From the NCBI GenBank assembly GCA_973895155.1, contig OZ316896.1, positions 1,984,001 to 2,048,000 on the forward strand: DNA of 64,000 nt. Direction: 5' to 3'. The notes under the pieces were generated by a model. The model did no database searches, was not told the DNA's origin, and was given only the letters and a program-made list of their open reading frames with translations. The translations under genes were made by a program, and so were the position numbers. The number at the start of each line of letters is the position of its first letter. Position 1 is the first letter of the stretch. Shown here one piece after another: positions 11,597-25,035 of this stretch. The stretch comes from Marsupella aquatica (Eukaryota > Marchantiophyta).

Positions 11597-14500
11597 TCAA
11601 CACTTCCAAAGAAACCTAGCATTCCACAATGTATTCATTCCTAACACATTTCGTAAGCAGAGTTGTTTCTCTTCTTTGTTGGGCATTGGCAATGTTGCAT
11701 CACCACAATACACTGCCTTAACTAATACTCACACCCAAGGACTCTCAATCATGACACAATGAAATTTATCCTCTCTTGGTAACCCTGTCACTTCACCTCT
11801 AGCAACAACTGTAGAGCGATCCACAACGCTTCGTACTTCTATAGCATCTCCTTTTGAAAACTGCCACACAAAATTGTTAGGACAAATACTGTCTTGTAGT
11901 ACTGATTTGGGCATATCATCAATTTAAGAACATAAGCCAACTGAAAACAAATTCACCTTTGCTGCTGGATTTGGGGAGAGAACTGGTCCTCGTTCACTAG
12001 GTGAGATAGTGATAGGGGTTGATTTCTTGAATCTCTTTGAAGGCCTAGGTGGTGTAGCCTCTTATTCCTGAATTGTATTTGACACTATCTGTTCATCTGT
12101 GATAGCAATCTCATCACTCTCACCATTATCAATGCTGCTTTGTACAACGCAAGGTTCCTGCAGTGCTCCCAAATTTGCTTCTCCCATACTTGGCTTTGGC
12201 TTCTGCCTTGTTAAAGTATCTGATTTCTCTCGCTGTGATACAGGATTCTCCCCTGAAGAAGCTACCACAAAACCAAACAATGAATGCTTAGAAGACTTCA
12301 TTCTAAATTGAAAAATAAACTATTGCATATGTAACATGTTTAGAGTATAAGTTTGTATGTTCTTACCATCACCATCACCTGAGAAAGTAAGAGAACGTTT
12401 CCTGCTATTACCTTTAGGCTCAACCACCACCTTAGTAGCAATTGCATTTGATAATTGCATATGGAACTGATTCTGTTGATTTTGTGCAATGAAAGAAGTC
12501 ATCATAGATGTCAAATTGTCCACTTTGAATTCAAGCTTGGTTAAATTCTCCACAGACTGTTCAAGCTTGAGTAATCGAGCTGGTTCCTCAATTGTAGTTT
12601 CCCTGGACAGTGGAGTCTACATACACAAACACACCATACAATGTCAATCATCAATGATAATTTGAACATCATGGATAACTGATAATCAAAATTGAATATA
12701 TACACAGGTTTTCATTACATACCGCTGATCCATGTGCAGATCCAATTCCAACAAAACTACTGCCTCAATGTTCACCACTACCCATAGATGGACAGATCTG
12801 CACTGGGGGGACTGGACTACTAGACACAAGTTTTGATATAACGGGGCTCGTCATTCCTTTTGCTTTTTGGAAACACAAAATCACATTCAAAGCAATTGGA
12901 ATATTAATGAGAACTCATCATGTCATTGTTTATTCCTATACTAGATAAACACTTCAATTCAAATGACAGTCTAGACCTGCAATGAGATGGACCATCTGAA
13001 GATTCTTACCAATCTTTTTTCTGCTCCAGCAGCCCCTCCTCTTCCAAAATGCTCTTTGTTCACCACTTCTGCCCTCCTTGCTTTCATCACAGCACTCCTT
13101 GCAAGCAAAGCAGGACTATCAAAATGATCCACCAGTCGTGCCCATTTCAATGGGTCAACATATTGAGGTCCTGGTTTGGAGCGATCACGTTTACATACAT
13201 CCTTCCAATAAGTATTTAGTTTGTGACGTTCTCTTTTCAATAATGTCCAACAGTGTCTAATAAATTTCTTGTCAGACACTAACTGCTTATCTGGATACTC
13301 CCAATCTGCCTTCATCAATTTCTGCACATCCTCAATTATGTTTGGATCTTGTTTGTTCCAATCAGATACTGATACATCAAAAAGCCTCAAGACATTGGCA
13401 CGTAGCTCCTCCATCCAATATGGTTTATTAGGATGAGAATCATCAATATCATTGTCATGAATTTGAAAAAAACACCACAAATGATAGTCATCAACATTGG
13501 GAATGAAACAAACACCAAATTGCTTCTGAGTACACAAACTATAGGCCACAAATGTGAAATGTGCAATGAAAATCTTACCGTTATCAATTTTCCCTTCTTA
13601 TTGTCAGCCCTTCTTGCACTACTACCGGTTCTCTGGAATTGTTTTTTGGCTTGCCTAGATTCCCTGTGTTGCTCTGTTGCAGTCTTTCTTCCCTCTACAT
13701 ACACAATGAGCATCCAATATTGATCATCCACAATTGCAAAATGAGGGACAAGAAATATTACCTCGGGGGTTTCACTTCCACAAAAATGGCATATCACGTG
13801 CGACGAAGGATAGGGTCATTTTATTGGTTCTAAGGGAAGACTTAAGAATTTTTGTAGAAGAACAATAGAGTCTTTTAAATTCAATTTTGAGACTTATAAG
13901 AACATTAGGGTCTTTTTAATTCAATTTTTAGAATATTCCAAGAATATTCCAACTTTATAGGGGTTAAAAAATTAAAAAAAATTCTTACATTTTAGGGGGT
14001 CCGAGGCCTAAAAACGTCGCAGGCGATGGGGAGGTCCCCATATAGTGAGACCCCTGAGAATATTACAATATAATAGGAGGACCCTTCATTGAATTTGACT
14101 TACCTGAACCCTGACTGGATGTCACTACTGCAGAGTGTCTAGATTTCTCAATCGATGTTGATGGAACCACCACTATACACATGCAAACCACTAGAGTTAT
14201 GAATCCAACATTCATATAGATCAACATTGAAAAATACATTGAAAATCTCTGAAATTACTTACATTCAAATAGCTGGCCAGTCACAGGGTCTTTGTAACAT
14301 TGCACCATGCCACTCATGGAAGGTCCAACCTTTGTAGGGGTTTCTTTTGCATCTGCCAAGCTCTTAGATGGAGGTTGCAGATGTTCCTATCCAGATCAAG
14401 TTAAAACGAATGTTATTAAACAAAATCATTACCAATGTCTATAGTTTCCTCATAATGTTGGTGAAATGTAATAGGAATCTCACCTTGGATAAATTTTCTG

Positions 14501-14899
14501 GTTTCTCATCTTCACTGTACTCAGCATCAGTGTCATAATCTGATTCAGAGCCCTCATCACCAGACTCTGCCATACTCACTAAGGCAATTCTTGATAGTCT
14601 GGAACTCTGTGTGGTAACCTCACTTCTAGGAGTTCGACGTGCACTTGTTTCCTTCTTGCGCCCTACGGTCTGTGTTGCACCCAATCTACATGAGAGAATA
14701 TCAATGAATGAATGACAAGTATCAAAAACCAACTCATATTGTTGATGAGCAATATTAACACATCTTTGCACATTCAAAACAACATGCAAGATTATACTCA
14801 CATGAAATTGAAATTTTCTCCAAATATCTCCCTGAATTTTCTATTGTTGTCTGCTACCTTCTTATTTCGTTCCTCTTCATATGGAGGTATTTGCTGCAT
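11597..14899 (-). pseudogene. TnpA-like protein of element B (multi-exon, decayed)
   Basis: The N-terminus (QQIPPYEEERNKKVADNN) matches the YEEERN-type start of plant TNP1/Ptta proteins. Later exons give an acidic block (14580-14480), RESRQAKKQF (about 13660), a Transposase_24-like exon at 13549-13000 with LKRERHKLNTYWKDVCKRD and HFGRGGAAGAEKR, a short hydrophilic exon near 12550 with RKRSLTFSGDGDG, and a C-terminal Transposase_23-like domain beginning FSKGDAIEVRSVVDRSTVVA (11875-11600). A TGA at 11729-11731 stands where element C has an Arg CGA codon, and the frame then continues to a terminal TGA ending at 11597. Exon joins were followed by eye and are approximate. The protein probably binds the subterminal repeats. 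Confidence 0.7.
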
Positions 14900-14983
14900 T
14901 CACTGCTAGACTATGGCATGCCATGTTAGTATGATCCCACTCCCAACTAAATGAAACTGGACTGTACAGTATCTTCAAACCAT

Positions 14984-17900
14984 TCATTTCCTTTTATACT
15001 TTCTTTTTCCTTTGTCTGTAGTACTTGGTCCAGGCTCCTGTCTAGTTATACAGGCTTCTGCCAACTCTATGTGAAACTTAGCATTGTCATCCATAGTATC
15101 ATGGAAATCAACTTCCATGTAATCACCCAACACTCTTGTAGACCTGGATTCCTTGTGGAGGATTGTCCTCCATGCAATCCCCTTATCATTTGGATAAAAA
15201 AACACCTGTTCTATCTGTCGTGGCAATACATAGTCCATTTTCTTGGAAGCACCCAGCTCCTTCTGAAAATTTACTTGCCACAATCCAGACGCATCATATC
15301 TCATACTTGCAGTGGCTTTGGGAGTCCAAGATGGGTTTGCCCACCTTCCTTTGAAAAGGACCACTTCCTTTATCAGAGGCCCATAGTTCAACACTAAGAT
15401 GTCTGTCAACACCCCCACATATTGTACAAATTCATCTACTATTGCCCCTGACCTAATGACCCGCTTCTCAGTGAATGTACAAGCCATCCCAGAATCAAAA
15501 GTCTTGAACCCAGATGAGTCACAATCAATCAAGGAACCTAGTGATGGAATGGTCCTCCAATGGTGCCCATAGGCTCTGCAGGCCCTGTACCGCAGTGCCT
15601 TCAGACTAGGTGGTACACTATATGCTGCCAACACCATTCGTTCAAACTCATTCTCAAAATTATGCCTTCTAATTGTCACTTCAAACCATTCTCTAAAAGG
15701 AGGCAATTCATCCAAATCAGAGGGATAAGGCACAGGATTCCTCCAATTTCCTGGATTCTTCATCCATTCTTTCCAGAAATCTGCTCTGTGCTTGGTAACT
15801 GCCTCCTTTTGATCATCATAAACCTTGCATGGCAAGAATGATAGTCATCTCCTAGGCCCACACAATTTTTGCTCAAAACTCAATTCTGTTTAATAATAAA
15901 CAACAGAGAACTTAACAATATAAATCATGGTCATACCTATACCATGGTTCCACCAGCTCTTCATTCTCCAGTATGTAATGATGCATAGCTATCATATCAT
16001 TCCACTCCAAGGAGATTTGTTTTCCAGCTCCTTCCAAGACAATGCCTGCAACACCAGGATTCTCCTCCAAGTCCCATGTTCTCATTCCTGTCCCCTTAAC
16101 ATCGATCATGTATTCAGAAAGGAATCCTAAAGATTCATCCAGAAGGTAGCCTTCAGCCATAGAAGGCTCTGGACGTGCCTTGTTTCGAACATAACCCTTC
16201 AAGGTCTTTAGATATCTTTCTATTGGGTACATCCATCTAATGTTCACTGGACCACAGATGTCTAGTTCCTGAACCAGATGAATCAGCAGAGGGGTCATGA
16301 CATCAAGGAAGCTTGGTGGGAAATGAATTTCCATAAGGCAGAGTGTGAATGCAACATCCATCATCACAGAGTCGTACTATGAGGGATCCCAAACCTTGGC
16401 ACAGATGGTACGCCACACATTGCTCACTCTGGCTATGGCCAACCAAACACCTTCATCAAGTAATCCCATTGTTGCCAATCGAAGGATTTGTTGCATGAGG
16501 TGGTGGAAATCGTGAGATTTCAGCCTTGATAACTTCTTCTTAACTGTGACACATTTAGCCAGAGAATTGCTGAAACCAGTGGGCCCTTTAAAGGTCAACA
16601 ATACCTCTAAGAACTTAGTCTTCTCTGTCTTACTGAGGCAATATGGGGCTGGCGGCATGATCTTTGAATCCTTTTTTGGATCTGGATTTGGAACCAGCCA
16701 CAGGTGTTCTCGCACGTCCATGACTTTCATGTCTTCTCGAACAGAAGGAGTATCTTTTGTCCCAAAAATAGTGTGCACAATGTTGTGCGCAAGATTCTTC
16801 TCACAGTGCATGGGATCCAAACAATGGTTGATGAGAAGTTTCTGCATTGGAAGCACAGTTCAGTACAAACTAAGTTAGAATAAGAAATGTTACTCTTTGC
16901 TACTTAACATTACACACTGAGGGATTCAGTATGGGGAACCAGATACTTACACTCCAGTACGGCAGCTTGTATAATCCAGTAACCCTCTTCACTCCATTCG
17001 CCTTTACTGGAGAATTTTCATCATCCAGTGCATTCCCTGGTTTCTCCTCCACATATTCAGCGGCCTTCTCTCCCCAACGTTTCCTATCAGAGCTGGACAC
17101 TCTACACGGTGCAGCTCGTGCCTCTACCTTACCATTAAAGTATTTTGCCACTTCCTCTTTGCGGAAATAGTGCCTCTGTGGTAACCAGCAACGATGGCTA
17201 GCAAATAGTAACTTGCCCAACTGTTTTGAACCATGTGCCACACAATTTGGCCCACAAACCACACATCCTTTGTACCCTGCATGTTGTTGGCCAGAGACTA
17301 ATCCATATGCAGGATAAACATTGATTGTCCACAATATTGAAGCCCTTAGCTTGAACTGTTGCTGCAATCCTGGCCTTGGTAGAACATCAAAACAATCTAC
17401 TCCTTCTGACCATAATGTCTCAAGATCATCCACAAGTGGAGCCATGTATACATCAAATTGTTCCTCGCTTACAGACACAGGACCTGGAATTAGAAGAGCT
17501 AGCATGACAAAGAACTTCTTTGTGGAAAGCCAAGGAGGGATATTATAATTCAACAGCAGGATTGGCCATGTAGACCAGGCAGTAGAATTATTCCCAAATG
17601 GATTTACCCCATCAAGTGCCAATCCCATTCGCACATTCCTTGGCTCAGCAGCAAAAGCAGGGTCAATCTCTGTGTCCACATGTTTCCATGCCTTTGAATC
17701 TGCTGGATGTCAGACCATGTTGTCCTTGCTCTTGTTCTCATGATGCCAAGTCATTAGCTTAGATGTACCCTTAGTGGCATACAATCTCTTCAATCAAGGG
17801 ATTATAGGGAAATATCTCAAGACCTTCACAGGCTGTAACGAATTCCCTACTAACTTCATCTTTGGCTGATTACACTTGGAACAATTGTCCAACTCTACAG

Positions 17901-18768
17901 TCTCATTTCTAAATAACATACATCCGTTCTCACAGACTGGGATTCTCTCATAGTCTAAACCCAATTTTCTCAGTAATTGTTTTGCAGCATATAGGTTCTT
18001 AGGGAGAGTGTGCTCTATTGGCATTCCATGCTCAGTCAATAAAGACAACATGGCATTCACTCCCGTGTTTGAGAACCTATTGTTGTGACAGATGTTTAAA
18101 AACAATAACATGAAGGAAACTACATCTGTCTTACTGCCTGGAAATAAGGGTCTCATGGCTTCTTCTAAAGACCCTTGCAAAGGGATAGGATTCGTAGGAT
18201 GCCCTGCTGTAGGTGTGTCCTCATGACTGGTCTCAACAGAGGGTGGATCTGCCTCATTCTCATCATTTTGAAACATTGAATCTATATCAAAAGGAGGATC
18301 ATTGTCAACATATTCGTCAGACTCTTCAGAAGCTCTTGCCAATGTCTCTTGAAGTAAAACTCGTACTTGCTCTTCAACATCTATTGATGGTTGGCCTGAG
18401 TGGATTGCCTCTCAAGACATTCCTACCCTCAGTGCCTCTGGAGCAGAGTTACGGATGTAATTGGATCTCCACTCCTCGTCAGAAGAGTCTTCACCCTCTC
18501 CTACCCACACTCGACAGGCAGGGTAGCGGCCATATTTAAGAAGATGTTGTTGACTGGTCTTTCAAGTAGTCTTAACAATCCCTTTGCATTCCATGCAAGA
18601 GCAATACATTCTATGATCAGCACTACCAGAGCAAGCTGTCTGTTCCCGAGCCCATAAGTTATCATCACGTCGTTGTATTCGACATGGATGGGAAAGAGGT
18701 AAACTTCTCAGGTTGTCTGCCTCTGTTGTATGTGCAGTGTTATGTGACCTAGCCTGGCTAGAAGCCAT
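14984..18768 (-). pseudogene. tnp2-type CACTA transposase of element B (many stops)
   Basis: This is a close relative of the element C transposase with the same three exons (18768-16951, 16841-15937, about 15830-14984). Motifs include the zinc motif CSCMECKG, YFPIIP, LALDGVNPFGNNSTAW, YNIPPWL, ALLIPGP, INHCLDPMHCEKN, the DUF4218-like FPPSFLDVMTPLLIHLVQEL and a DUF4216-like C-terminal part with VGVLTDILVLNYG. In-frame stops occur at 18562-18564, 18412-18414, 17794-17796, 17710-17712 and 16377-16379. The third-exon acceptor region appears to have lost one base. At least two stops sit where element C keeps Arg. It cannot make a full-length transposase. Confidence 0.85.
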
Positions 18769-19770
18769 GATTGCAGCGCTACCTAATCAAAAACACAGTT
18801 GCACATCTTTCTTCTGTGACATCTTGTAGAGCTCTAGACAACTCCAAAACCCTTCCATACCATCTTCTAGAGCGTCATGTGAAGCAAATGTGTGCACAAG
18901 TGAAGAATAGACATACATTTGAGGTACAGTACTCCAACTGAGGTAAAGGCAGCTCCCACTTTAGCCTTCATTGCCAATAGAATAGTACATGCATGCCAAC
19001 AACAGGTAAACAGATGACATATTAGCAACTTGATCAGAAATTATTTACTTGGATACGTTACCTAGTCTCATTTCATATTGTAAGTGGCAATGGGTATTTG
19101 AAGGAGACCTGAATTGTTAAAATCAAAATGACAAAAGTTTACAAGACCAAATAAAGGCCTACCTCAACCAGATTTAAGGCAAGGGTGTGGCCAGTAGTCA
19201 GCAATCTTAGACCCTTCAAACAGTGAGTACAATAACAAACATTAATCATAATGTCCAACAATCCCCTCCTTCATTATGTGACTTTTGAATTCATTTGTTG
19301 AAATGATCCTCTTCATCAAGGCAGTTGGTTTTGGGCAGGTACTAGAATAGATTCCAGATCACAACATTTCATCATCCCCACACAAACCAGGATACATATG
19401 GACAAGGGCCTGAAAGGGTTTCATGTAATGTACATAATTAAACATATAGTGTTTTTGTGCAGTAGTAAGAATGAAATACACACTCAGTCTTCAAAATCAT
19501 CAAAAATGAGAAAGTTCAGAGACCTGGGTTGAAGGAATTCTTAAGGCTGTGGGTTTAGAAAGGCAGTCTACACTAAAAACATGAGAGACATTAAGTGAAG
19601 TTTGCCTTCTTATGGCCAGATCCCTCAACGGGGACAACAAAAAATTTAAGACCTTGGGTGGATTTTAGGTCTTGCTCAGGTCAGTGTGATGTTTCTTAGT
19701 TTTTTGTTATGGATCTCCATTCAGGCTCTTCACATGTTTGCCACTGACACTCTTAACAGTCATCATACAA
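18769..19770. other. Intergenic part of element B between tnp2 and the cysteine-containing ORF
   Basis: No coding content or repeat stands out. The region probably holds the promoter and leader of the leftward tnp2 gene. Confidence 0.4.
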
Positions 19771-20217
19771 TCAAAATTGATACTGGTCTTTCTCCACTAA
19801 GTGTTGCTCTACTCTAGGGCAAACAGTCTCAACCCCTGGTCCCAAGACTGGCTCATCATGGTGGAATATTATACAGGCACACCTTCTCTGCAACCTACTG
19901 TGTCCATCCCGCCTATATATATCCCCTGGGTGCACTCGACATTTTGGGCAAAAATCCTCACAACTGTGGATACAGACAGAGTAGCATATCTGCTCTGGTT
20001 GTACCACTCCATTATCAACTGCCACAATACAAAAACCTATGGGCAAGGGTGGAGCATCTAGAGTAATGTGCCGACTGTATGTGTCTCTATGTACAGGCAA
20101 AAACTCCCATTGCACAGCAGAACTGGCAGGGACCAACCTCATTCCACTTAGCTTCAGGCGTAGCCTCTCAGCTCTGCCTTCAAGGTCAGCTCCCAAGCTG
20201 CTGCGTGTCCTTGGCAT
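19771..20217 (-). CDS. Unrecognised Cys-rich ORF in element B
   Basis: The open frame encodes about 148 residues from an ATG at 20217 (MPRTRSSLGADLEG). That ATG directly follows an acceptor-like tttgtcatag, so the true first codon may lie in an upstream exon. A central stretch, CYSVCIHSCEDFCPKC, and a later RRCACIIFHH supply Cys/His residues that could bind zinc. It lies downstream of the PHD gene on the same strand and may be its last exon or a separate gene. I do not recognise the family. The open frame without stops, beside two decayed genes, is mildly notable. Confidence 0.4.
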   Translation of the reverse strand: MPRTRSSLGADLEGRAERLRLKLSGMRLVPASSAVQWEFLPVHRDTYSRHITLDAPPLPIGFCIVAVDNGVVQPEQICYSVCIHSCEDFCPKCRVHPGDIYRRDGHSRLQRRCACIIFHHDEPVLGPGVETVCPRVEQHLVEKDQYQF

Positions 20218-20299
20218 TACTATGACAAATACAAGAAGCAATAGTTTATCCAACCCAACACTTTCAATGAATTTCATGCAAGTAACAATTTAACATTTA

Positions 20300-20475
20300 A
20301 CTATTTCATACAATCAGATACTTTAGTCCATTTGAGTTTAGTCCATTAGACAGTGTAGTCCAGTTCATACAATCAGACAATTTAGCCCACTTCATACAAT
20401 CAGACATTTTAGTCCATTTCATACAATCATCCTACTTTAGTCCATTTCAGTTTAGTCCATTGAATCCAACTTGAC
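20300..20475. repeat. Degenerate ~28-bp tandem repeat
   Basis: Variants of catacaatcaga, ttttagtccat and ttcagtttagtccatt recur five or six times. Confidence 0.6.
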
Positions 20476-20633
20476 ACTTCACTCCATTTTCATCCAACCA
20501 AAAACTCAGGTGCTCCACTGTACCCCTCTAGTTCATTTTGATGTCCAATATACTTCCATAAGTCCTTAGCCCATTTTAAGTTCAGTATACTTTGTACTAT
20601 GCAGTATTTTCTATACAACTGAAGGCTTATGAT

Positions 20634-21371
20634 CTATTTGAAATCATGAGGTGGCACATCAGAACCCTCTGGAATGACATGGCGATTGCAGTACACCATA
20701 TGCCATGGACCAATATCCCATGTTTCTCTACCCTTCACCCCTCTCTTCAAGTGTTTGTCTGCCTCTGGTCCCTCATCCCTGCACCACACACGAGGGCACC
20801 TATGACACTGGATAAATTCCCATATGCCATCCGCATACTCCTTACACACATCACAATAATGCCTTGGGCATATCAGAGCAGCGGGATGTGCATCTGAGTT
20901 CTCTGCGTACCCCATGAGAGGCAACTCCTTGGCCCTCAGTATGGTCCGCAGACATCCCACATGATAAAAAGAAAAGTAGTCATCCTGTGCACACTGGACC
21001 ACAAGGGGCTCATCTGTAGTGGGCTTTAGGGTTCAGCCAAGTAGTCCACAAGCAAAGCAACGACCTCATTTCTGTTGACAGAGGTCACAGAGCCACTCCT
21101 TGGCCCAATCATGCCCTCTAGAAATGGCAACGGGTGTGCACTCAGGCCCATGGCCATCAGGCTCCTCAGAATCCTGCCCATCAACTAAGTAATGGAAATG
21201 ATGACTGCAAGGCCCATCGCAGAACAAAACAATACCTCCCTCATCACATTCAAAACAACAAGGGGGATCCATGCGGAGGTGCTCTTTATGGGCAAACTTT
21301 GGATCCAGCCAGGCAGCAGCAGTCCGTGCCATGCCTGATGTCATGTGTGGATCTGCAGAATTACCTTCCAT
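20634..21371 (-). pseudogene. Multi-PHD (EDM2-like) protein of element B, two nonsense codons
   Basis: A single frame runs 21371-20634 (about 245 codons) and is broken by TGA at 21066-21068 and 21033-21035. Finger 1 has PPCCFECDEGGIVLFCDGPC, then HHFH and WLCDLCQQK. Finger 2 starts GRCFACG just after the first stop and ends at an FYHVGC motif. Finger 3 has CDVCKEYADG, QCHRCPRVWC and a final YCNRH. The order and spacing resemble the tandem PHD block of plant EDM2-type chromatin proteins, which read histone marks. It lies upstream of tnp2 on the same strand, as in element C. If the two TGA codons were once Arg, both fit C-to-T decay. Confidence 0.7.
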
Positions 21372-23198
21372 ATTACAAAGGTGTACTTACGTAAGAGATT
21401 TGAGTGCAAATGAGGAGATGTCCTGCCCACCTCAGTCTCACGGAGTACAAGCAATGTCCAAAATAACTTGGCTCTGGTTTATGTGTGCTCTGCACAGACA
21501 GCAAAATGTTAAACGCAATCAGTCAAGCAGACTTGGATAAAGTGTTCAAAGTGAAAGAGAAGTTTATTCAAAAAGGCAAGACTGAGAATATTCAAAGTAG
21601 GCTGCAGTCTTATCTACTGCTCAAGACACAAAGGGTAGGTCTAATGCACGATGTCCCTTATCGCAGCTCCAATCCACTGATGCGGCTCACTGAATCCCAA
21701 ACTCCAGCTGACGCTTTGCAAAGGGGAAGAAAAGCAAAGGGGAAGCAGCCGCAAACCCAATAAGCTAAGACAACAATCTCATAGGAGAGAAAACAGGATT
21801 GGGAGAGAGGCAGAGCAAACAATACTCTGTAAAAAATACTTGGTCCTTGGTGAACCTAGCATTACATGCTGCTCTACAGATTGGTACTGTCTTGAGGAGC
21901 TCAAACAATAATGCACAGCACTATACTCAGAGCAAAGACAAGAACCAAACTTCCAAGAAGGCAAAAATGGCCAAGGCATGACAAGACACAGCTCAGTTAA
22001 TCAAACTAGCAGCTTGCTTGTACATTAGTTGCTCTACCCTAAACCCTAAAATGCTTCTCGTCCCTGCCAGTGTGGAGCGCAACACTACCTTAGTTGCAGC
22101 TTTGTCCTTCACTAAAGCTGAAATCCGGTTGATAGCTGACTGTGCAATCCGGTTGATAGCTGCTGCTGGTACTCGCCAGACAGACCCTTCACTGAAACTG
22201 AAAACAAAATTTGATGTAGCAAGGTGATAAAGAGATAAATGACTATTTACTCCTTAACAACTCGATTTCGTTCCGGTTAGGAGTGGATAAGATCGACAAG
22301 ACCTAATTAACACGATTTGAGAAGTTTACATCAACATTCTTAGGTTGGAGAGATTTCTAATGATCTCCTTAACATAAGTGTTTAACCACAAACTCAAGTG
22401 GGTAATCCTTAGGATTCACAGTGCAATAATAAAGACTAAAATTAACCAAGATTGAAACTAGAGAGAGTAGATAGGAGTTTTCAAAGTGCAAGGGGATTGA
22501 ATTTCTGACCATCACCACTTCTTCAATAAGGATTATGGCCTAATTTAAGATTCAGAAATCAACATTTTCTATGCTTTTTGATTTCTCATAGCAACTCTTC
22601 TCCATCTATTGAATTTAGAAGACAACAATGTAAATCAACCCGGGACACTTTTCTGGTCTTGCTTAAGACGGTACTAGGATACTCGAATTGGTTTACTTCT
22701 CCTACAATCCTTAAGATTGCTTGTTTGAGTTTTGTGCAAATGTCAATTTCCTCTTTGGTGAATCTTCCAAATGTATTGATGACAAATCTCATTGATCTTT
22801 CAATATCATTAAGGCACACTCTAGCATTCATTGAACACTTCACAACAACTCAAGGGTTGCTAAAACTTCTTCCTTTTACTCAACCATGGTAAAAAGAAGG
22901 GAAGAAAAGACATAGATTCCTTCAGAGGCAATGAGGAAATCAAAATGTATGTTTTCTTTCTCGGTTGACTTTGGGTTCTCCTCCTTTTGTACTAAAAGTG
23001 GAGATTATGAAAAGACATGCCTCTTCAAAACCTAAGTCTAAAGAAATATGTAAATAAAAGTGAACTATCCTAGTCAAAAATGGAGTAGAGTCTCCAATGG
23101 ATACATCAACAAAATACTGGAGTCTACTTACTCATATACTAATCTATATAGCTATTTCTAAGTCTAACTAATGTGGCTCTAACTCTCTAAATATAACT
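21372..23198. other. Non-coding part of element B
   Basis: No gene was recognised. The block at 21655-21765 recurs in diverged form at 26335-26445, sharing aaggggaagaaaagcaaag and flanking text. A second shared phrase, ggccaaggcatg, lies near 21970 and 26492. The sequence from 22240 to 23198 is AT-rich and may belong to the insertion carrying the adjacent pseudogene, but I could not find its ends. Confidence 0.4.
21655..21765. repeat. Dispersed direct repeat, mate at 26335-26445
   Basis: The two copies share cgcagct-caatcc-ctgatgc, the phrase gaactcca-ctgac and aaggggaagaaaagcaaag with scattered differences. They bracket the 23199-25035 pseudogene. They could be old flanks of an insertion or a duplication of the element's own leader. 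Confidence 0.6.
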
Positions 23199-25035
23199 CT
23201 ATTCTGGTCCTAGCTTTTGGGAAGGAACCTCCTCAGTGTTAGCCATGGCAAGGGGTTCTGGTCGAAGGAAAACTCCCTGCTGGCCAGTGGTAAAAGGGAT
23301 GGACGGGTCAATATCCATGTTCTCCTGATGGGCACTTGGGTTATGAGAATAAGTGTAAGAATGGGAGTGGAAGTGGGTACTGGGAGTGGGGAAACCAGGA
23401 GGGTTGAGGGGTGATGAGGGGCCAGTGGAATAGACTCCTTCATGAGGACTAGGAGAGAAAGATCTGGTAGTAAAGGGAGGAATCTGAGTATCAGCTAATA
23501 GCTCTTCTGTAGTCAAGTCACTCATCTCCCTTAGGGCTTCACAGGTCTTTGAGAGGCCTGTAAGTGCATCATCCACCTTGGTACTCACATCTACCATTAA
23601 ATGGTTAATCTTGGAGAAAAGGATGGGTGTGGTGTTCTTGGCCAAATACTCATCATAAATTTGGGCCTTAAGAAGATCCAGAGAAGCTATCTTAGTCAAA
23701 GGCTCAATCAGATCCAAAGATTGAGTGATACTGAGTTGGAGAGTATGCTCAAGCTCATTCTTCTTCTTACTCCTTTCCAACTGCTGTTTGAGTTCAGATA
23801 CCTTCTTCTTGAGGAACTCATTCTCCTTTTCCAACTTCCTCTTATCTGTGGCATCACTCATGGTGGAGATCTTCTCAAGAATCTGTCCTGGTTTTATTCC
23901 TAACTTCTGAGAAATGTCAGTGATGGCCTTCTCCATCATAGTGGTCTTCCTCTTCACCTTCTGGAATGTGTCTGAGATGATCTGGAAATCAGCTAGGGTG
24001 TCTAGGGAGGCATGGCCGGGTGCATCCAAAAATTCAGCCGGGTCGACGAAGGCCGGGTCGGGAAAGTCCGGGTCGAGGTTCCGGGCAGCAGACCGGGTCT
24101 TTCGAGGATTTGTCTCTGCTGGCTCCTCATCCTCACTGTCATCAGAGGTGGCCTGGGTGATATCTGGATCTGTCTCTCTATACTTTATGAAGTTGAACTT
24201 GGCCAATAGTAATTTCTTCTCCTCTCTGAACAAAACTCCTTCAAAGCTATATAGATGTGCCAGGTAGCAGGAGAGGGGAGTAGGACTCTTGTTGGATAGG
24301 TTCTGTACCAACTTCCTTATCAAATCAAAGATAAGCTTAGCCTAGTTGACTTTTCTTTCTCCCTTGTAAGCAGCAACAATGGTAGAGCCAACTCCAACAG
24401 TAACTCTTCTTGGTTTCTCAGGGTACAGCAGGGGTAGCAGAAAGCTGAAGACTCGTCTCAGATCAGGATCCAAACACTTAGAAACATTGAACCCGTCCTT
24501 AGTTACTGTTGATGGCTCCTTTGAAGTAAGGAAGGATTAGGTTGTCAGCTCTCCCCACTGGACCTTCTCCTTCATCTTCCAATACAAAAGCTCCTGCAAT
24601 CATCATCTGAGTCCATCGCTTAGGTCGGCCTCTAGAGGTATCCTTAAACTCAGCTGGATACTCCTTGGATCGGATCTCTCTGATCATATCTTCGCTTTGA
24701 TAACTCCAGGGTAGCTCCATCAGAGACTCACAACCCATCTTGAGCAAAGACTCCCTCAGTTTGACCTTCTCAGCTTCACTGTCCGGAATAGCTGGCCTCA
24801 GAATTTTTATGGCAATAGGGACCTCCTTTCTCTTCGATCGTCTCACAGGGGCTTTAACCGGAGTAGGTGCAGGTGATGTTGAGGTTGAATGTCCCTTAGA
24901 GACGCGAGAAGTGGACATTCCGGCTGGATCCGCCCCTTGCTCCATAGGATTTCTGGAAGCAGAAAATTGATTTCTGGTAAATGTTCTGCCTCCTATACGG
25001 CAAGCTCTACAATGATGCAACTTCAGAATATTCAA
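23199..25035 (-). pseudogene. Plant transposon/gag-type protein with coiled coil (broken)
   Basis: A first segment (25035-24499) has a basic Ser/Pro-rich start and a globular part with PWSYQSEDMIREIRS and GRPKRWTQMM. A frameshift near 24505 moves to the next frame (KDGFNVSKCLDPDLRRVF...). A TAG at about 24341 sits where a Trp seems expected. The second segment (24323-23199) has PTPLSCYLAHLYSFEG, an acidic stretch, a coiled coil around LEKENEFLKKKVSELKQQLE and a Pro/Ser-rich tail. The layout resembles the retroelement-associated 'putative plant transposon protein' type. The pseudogene is embedded in element B and was probably brought in by a separate insertion whose ends I could not define. 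Confidence 0.5.
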
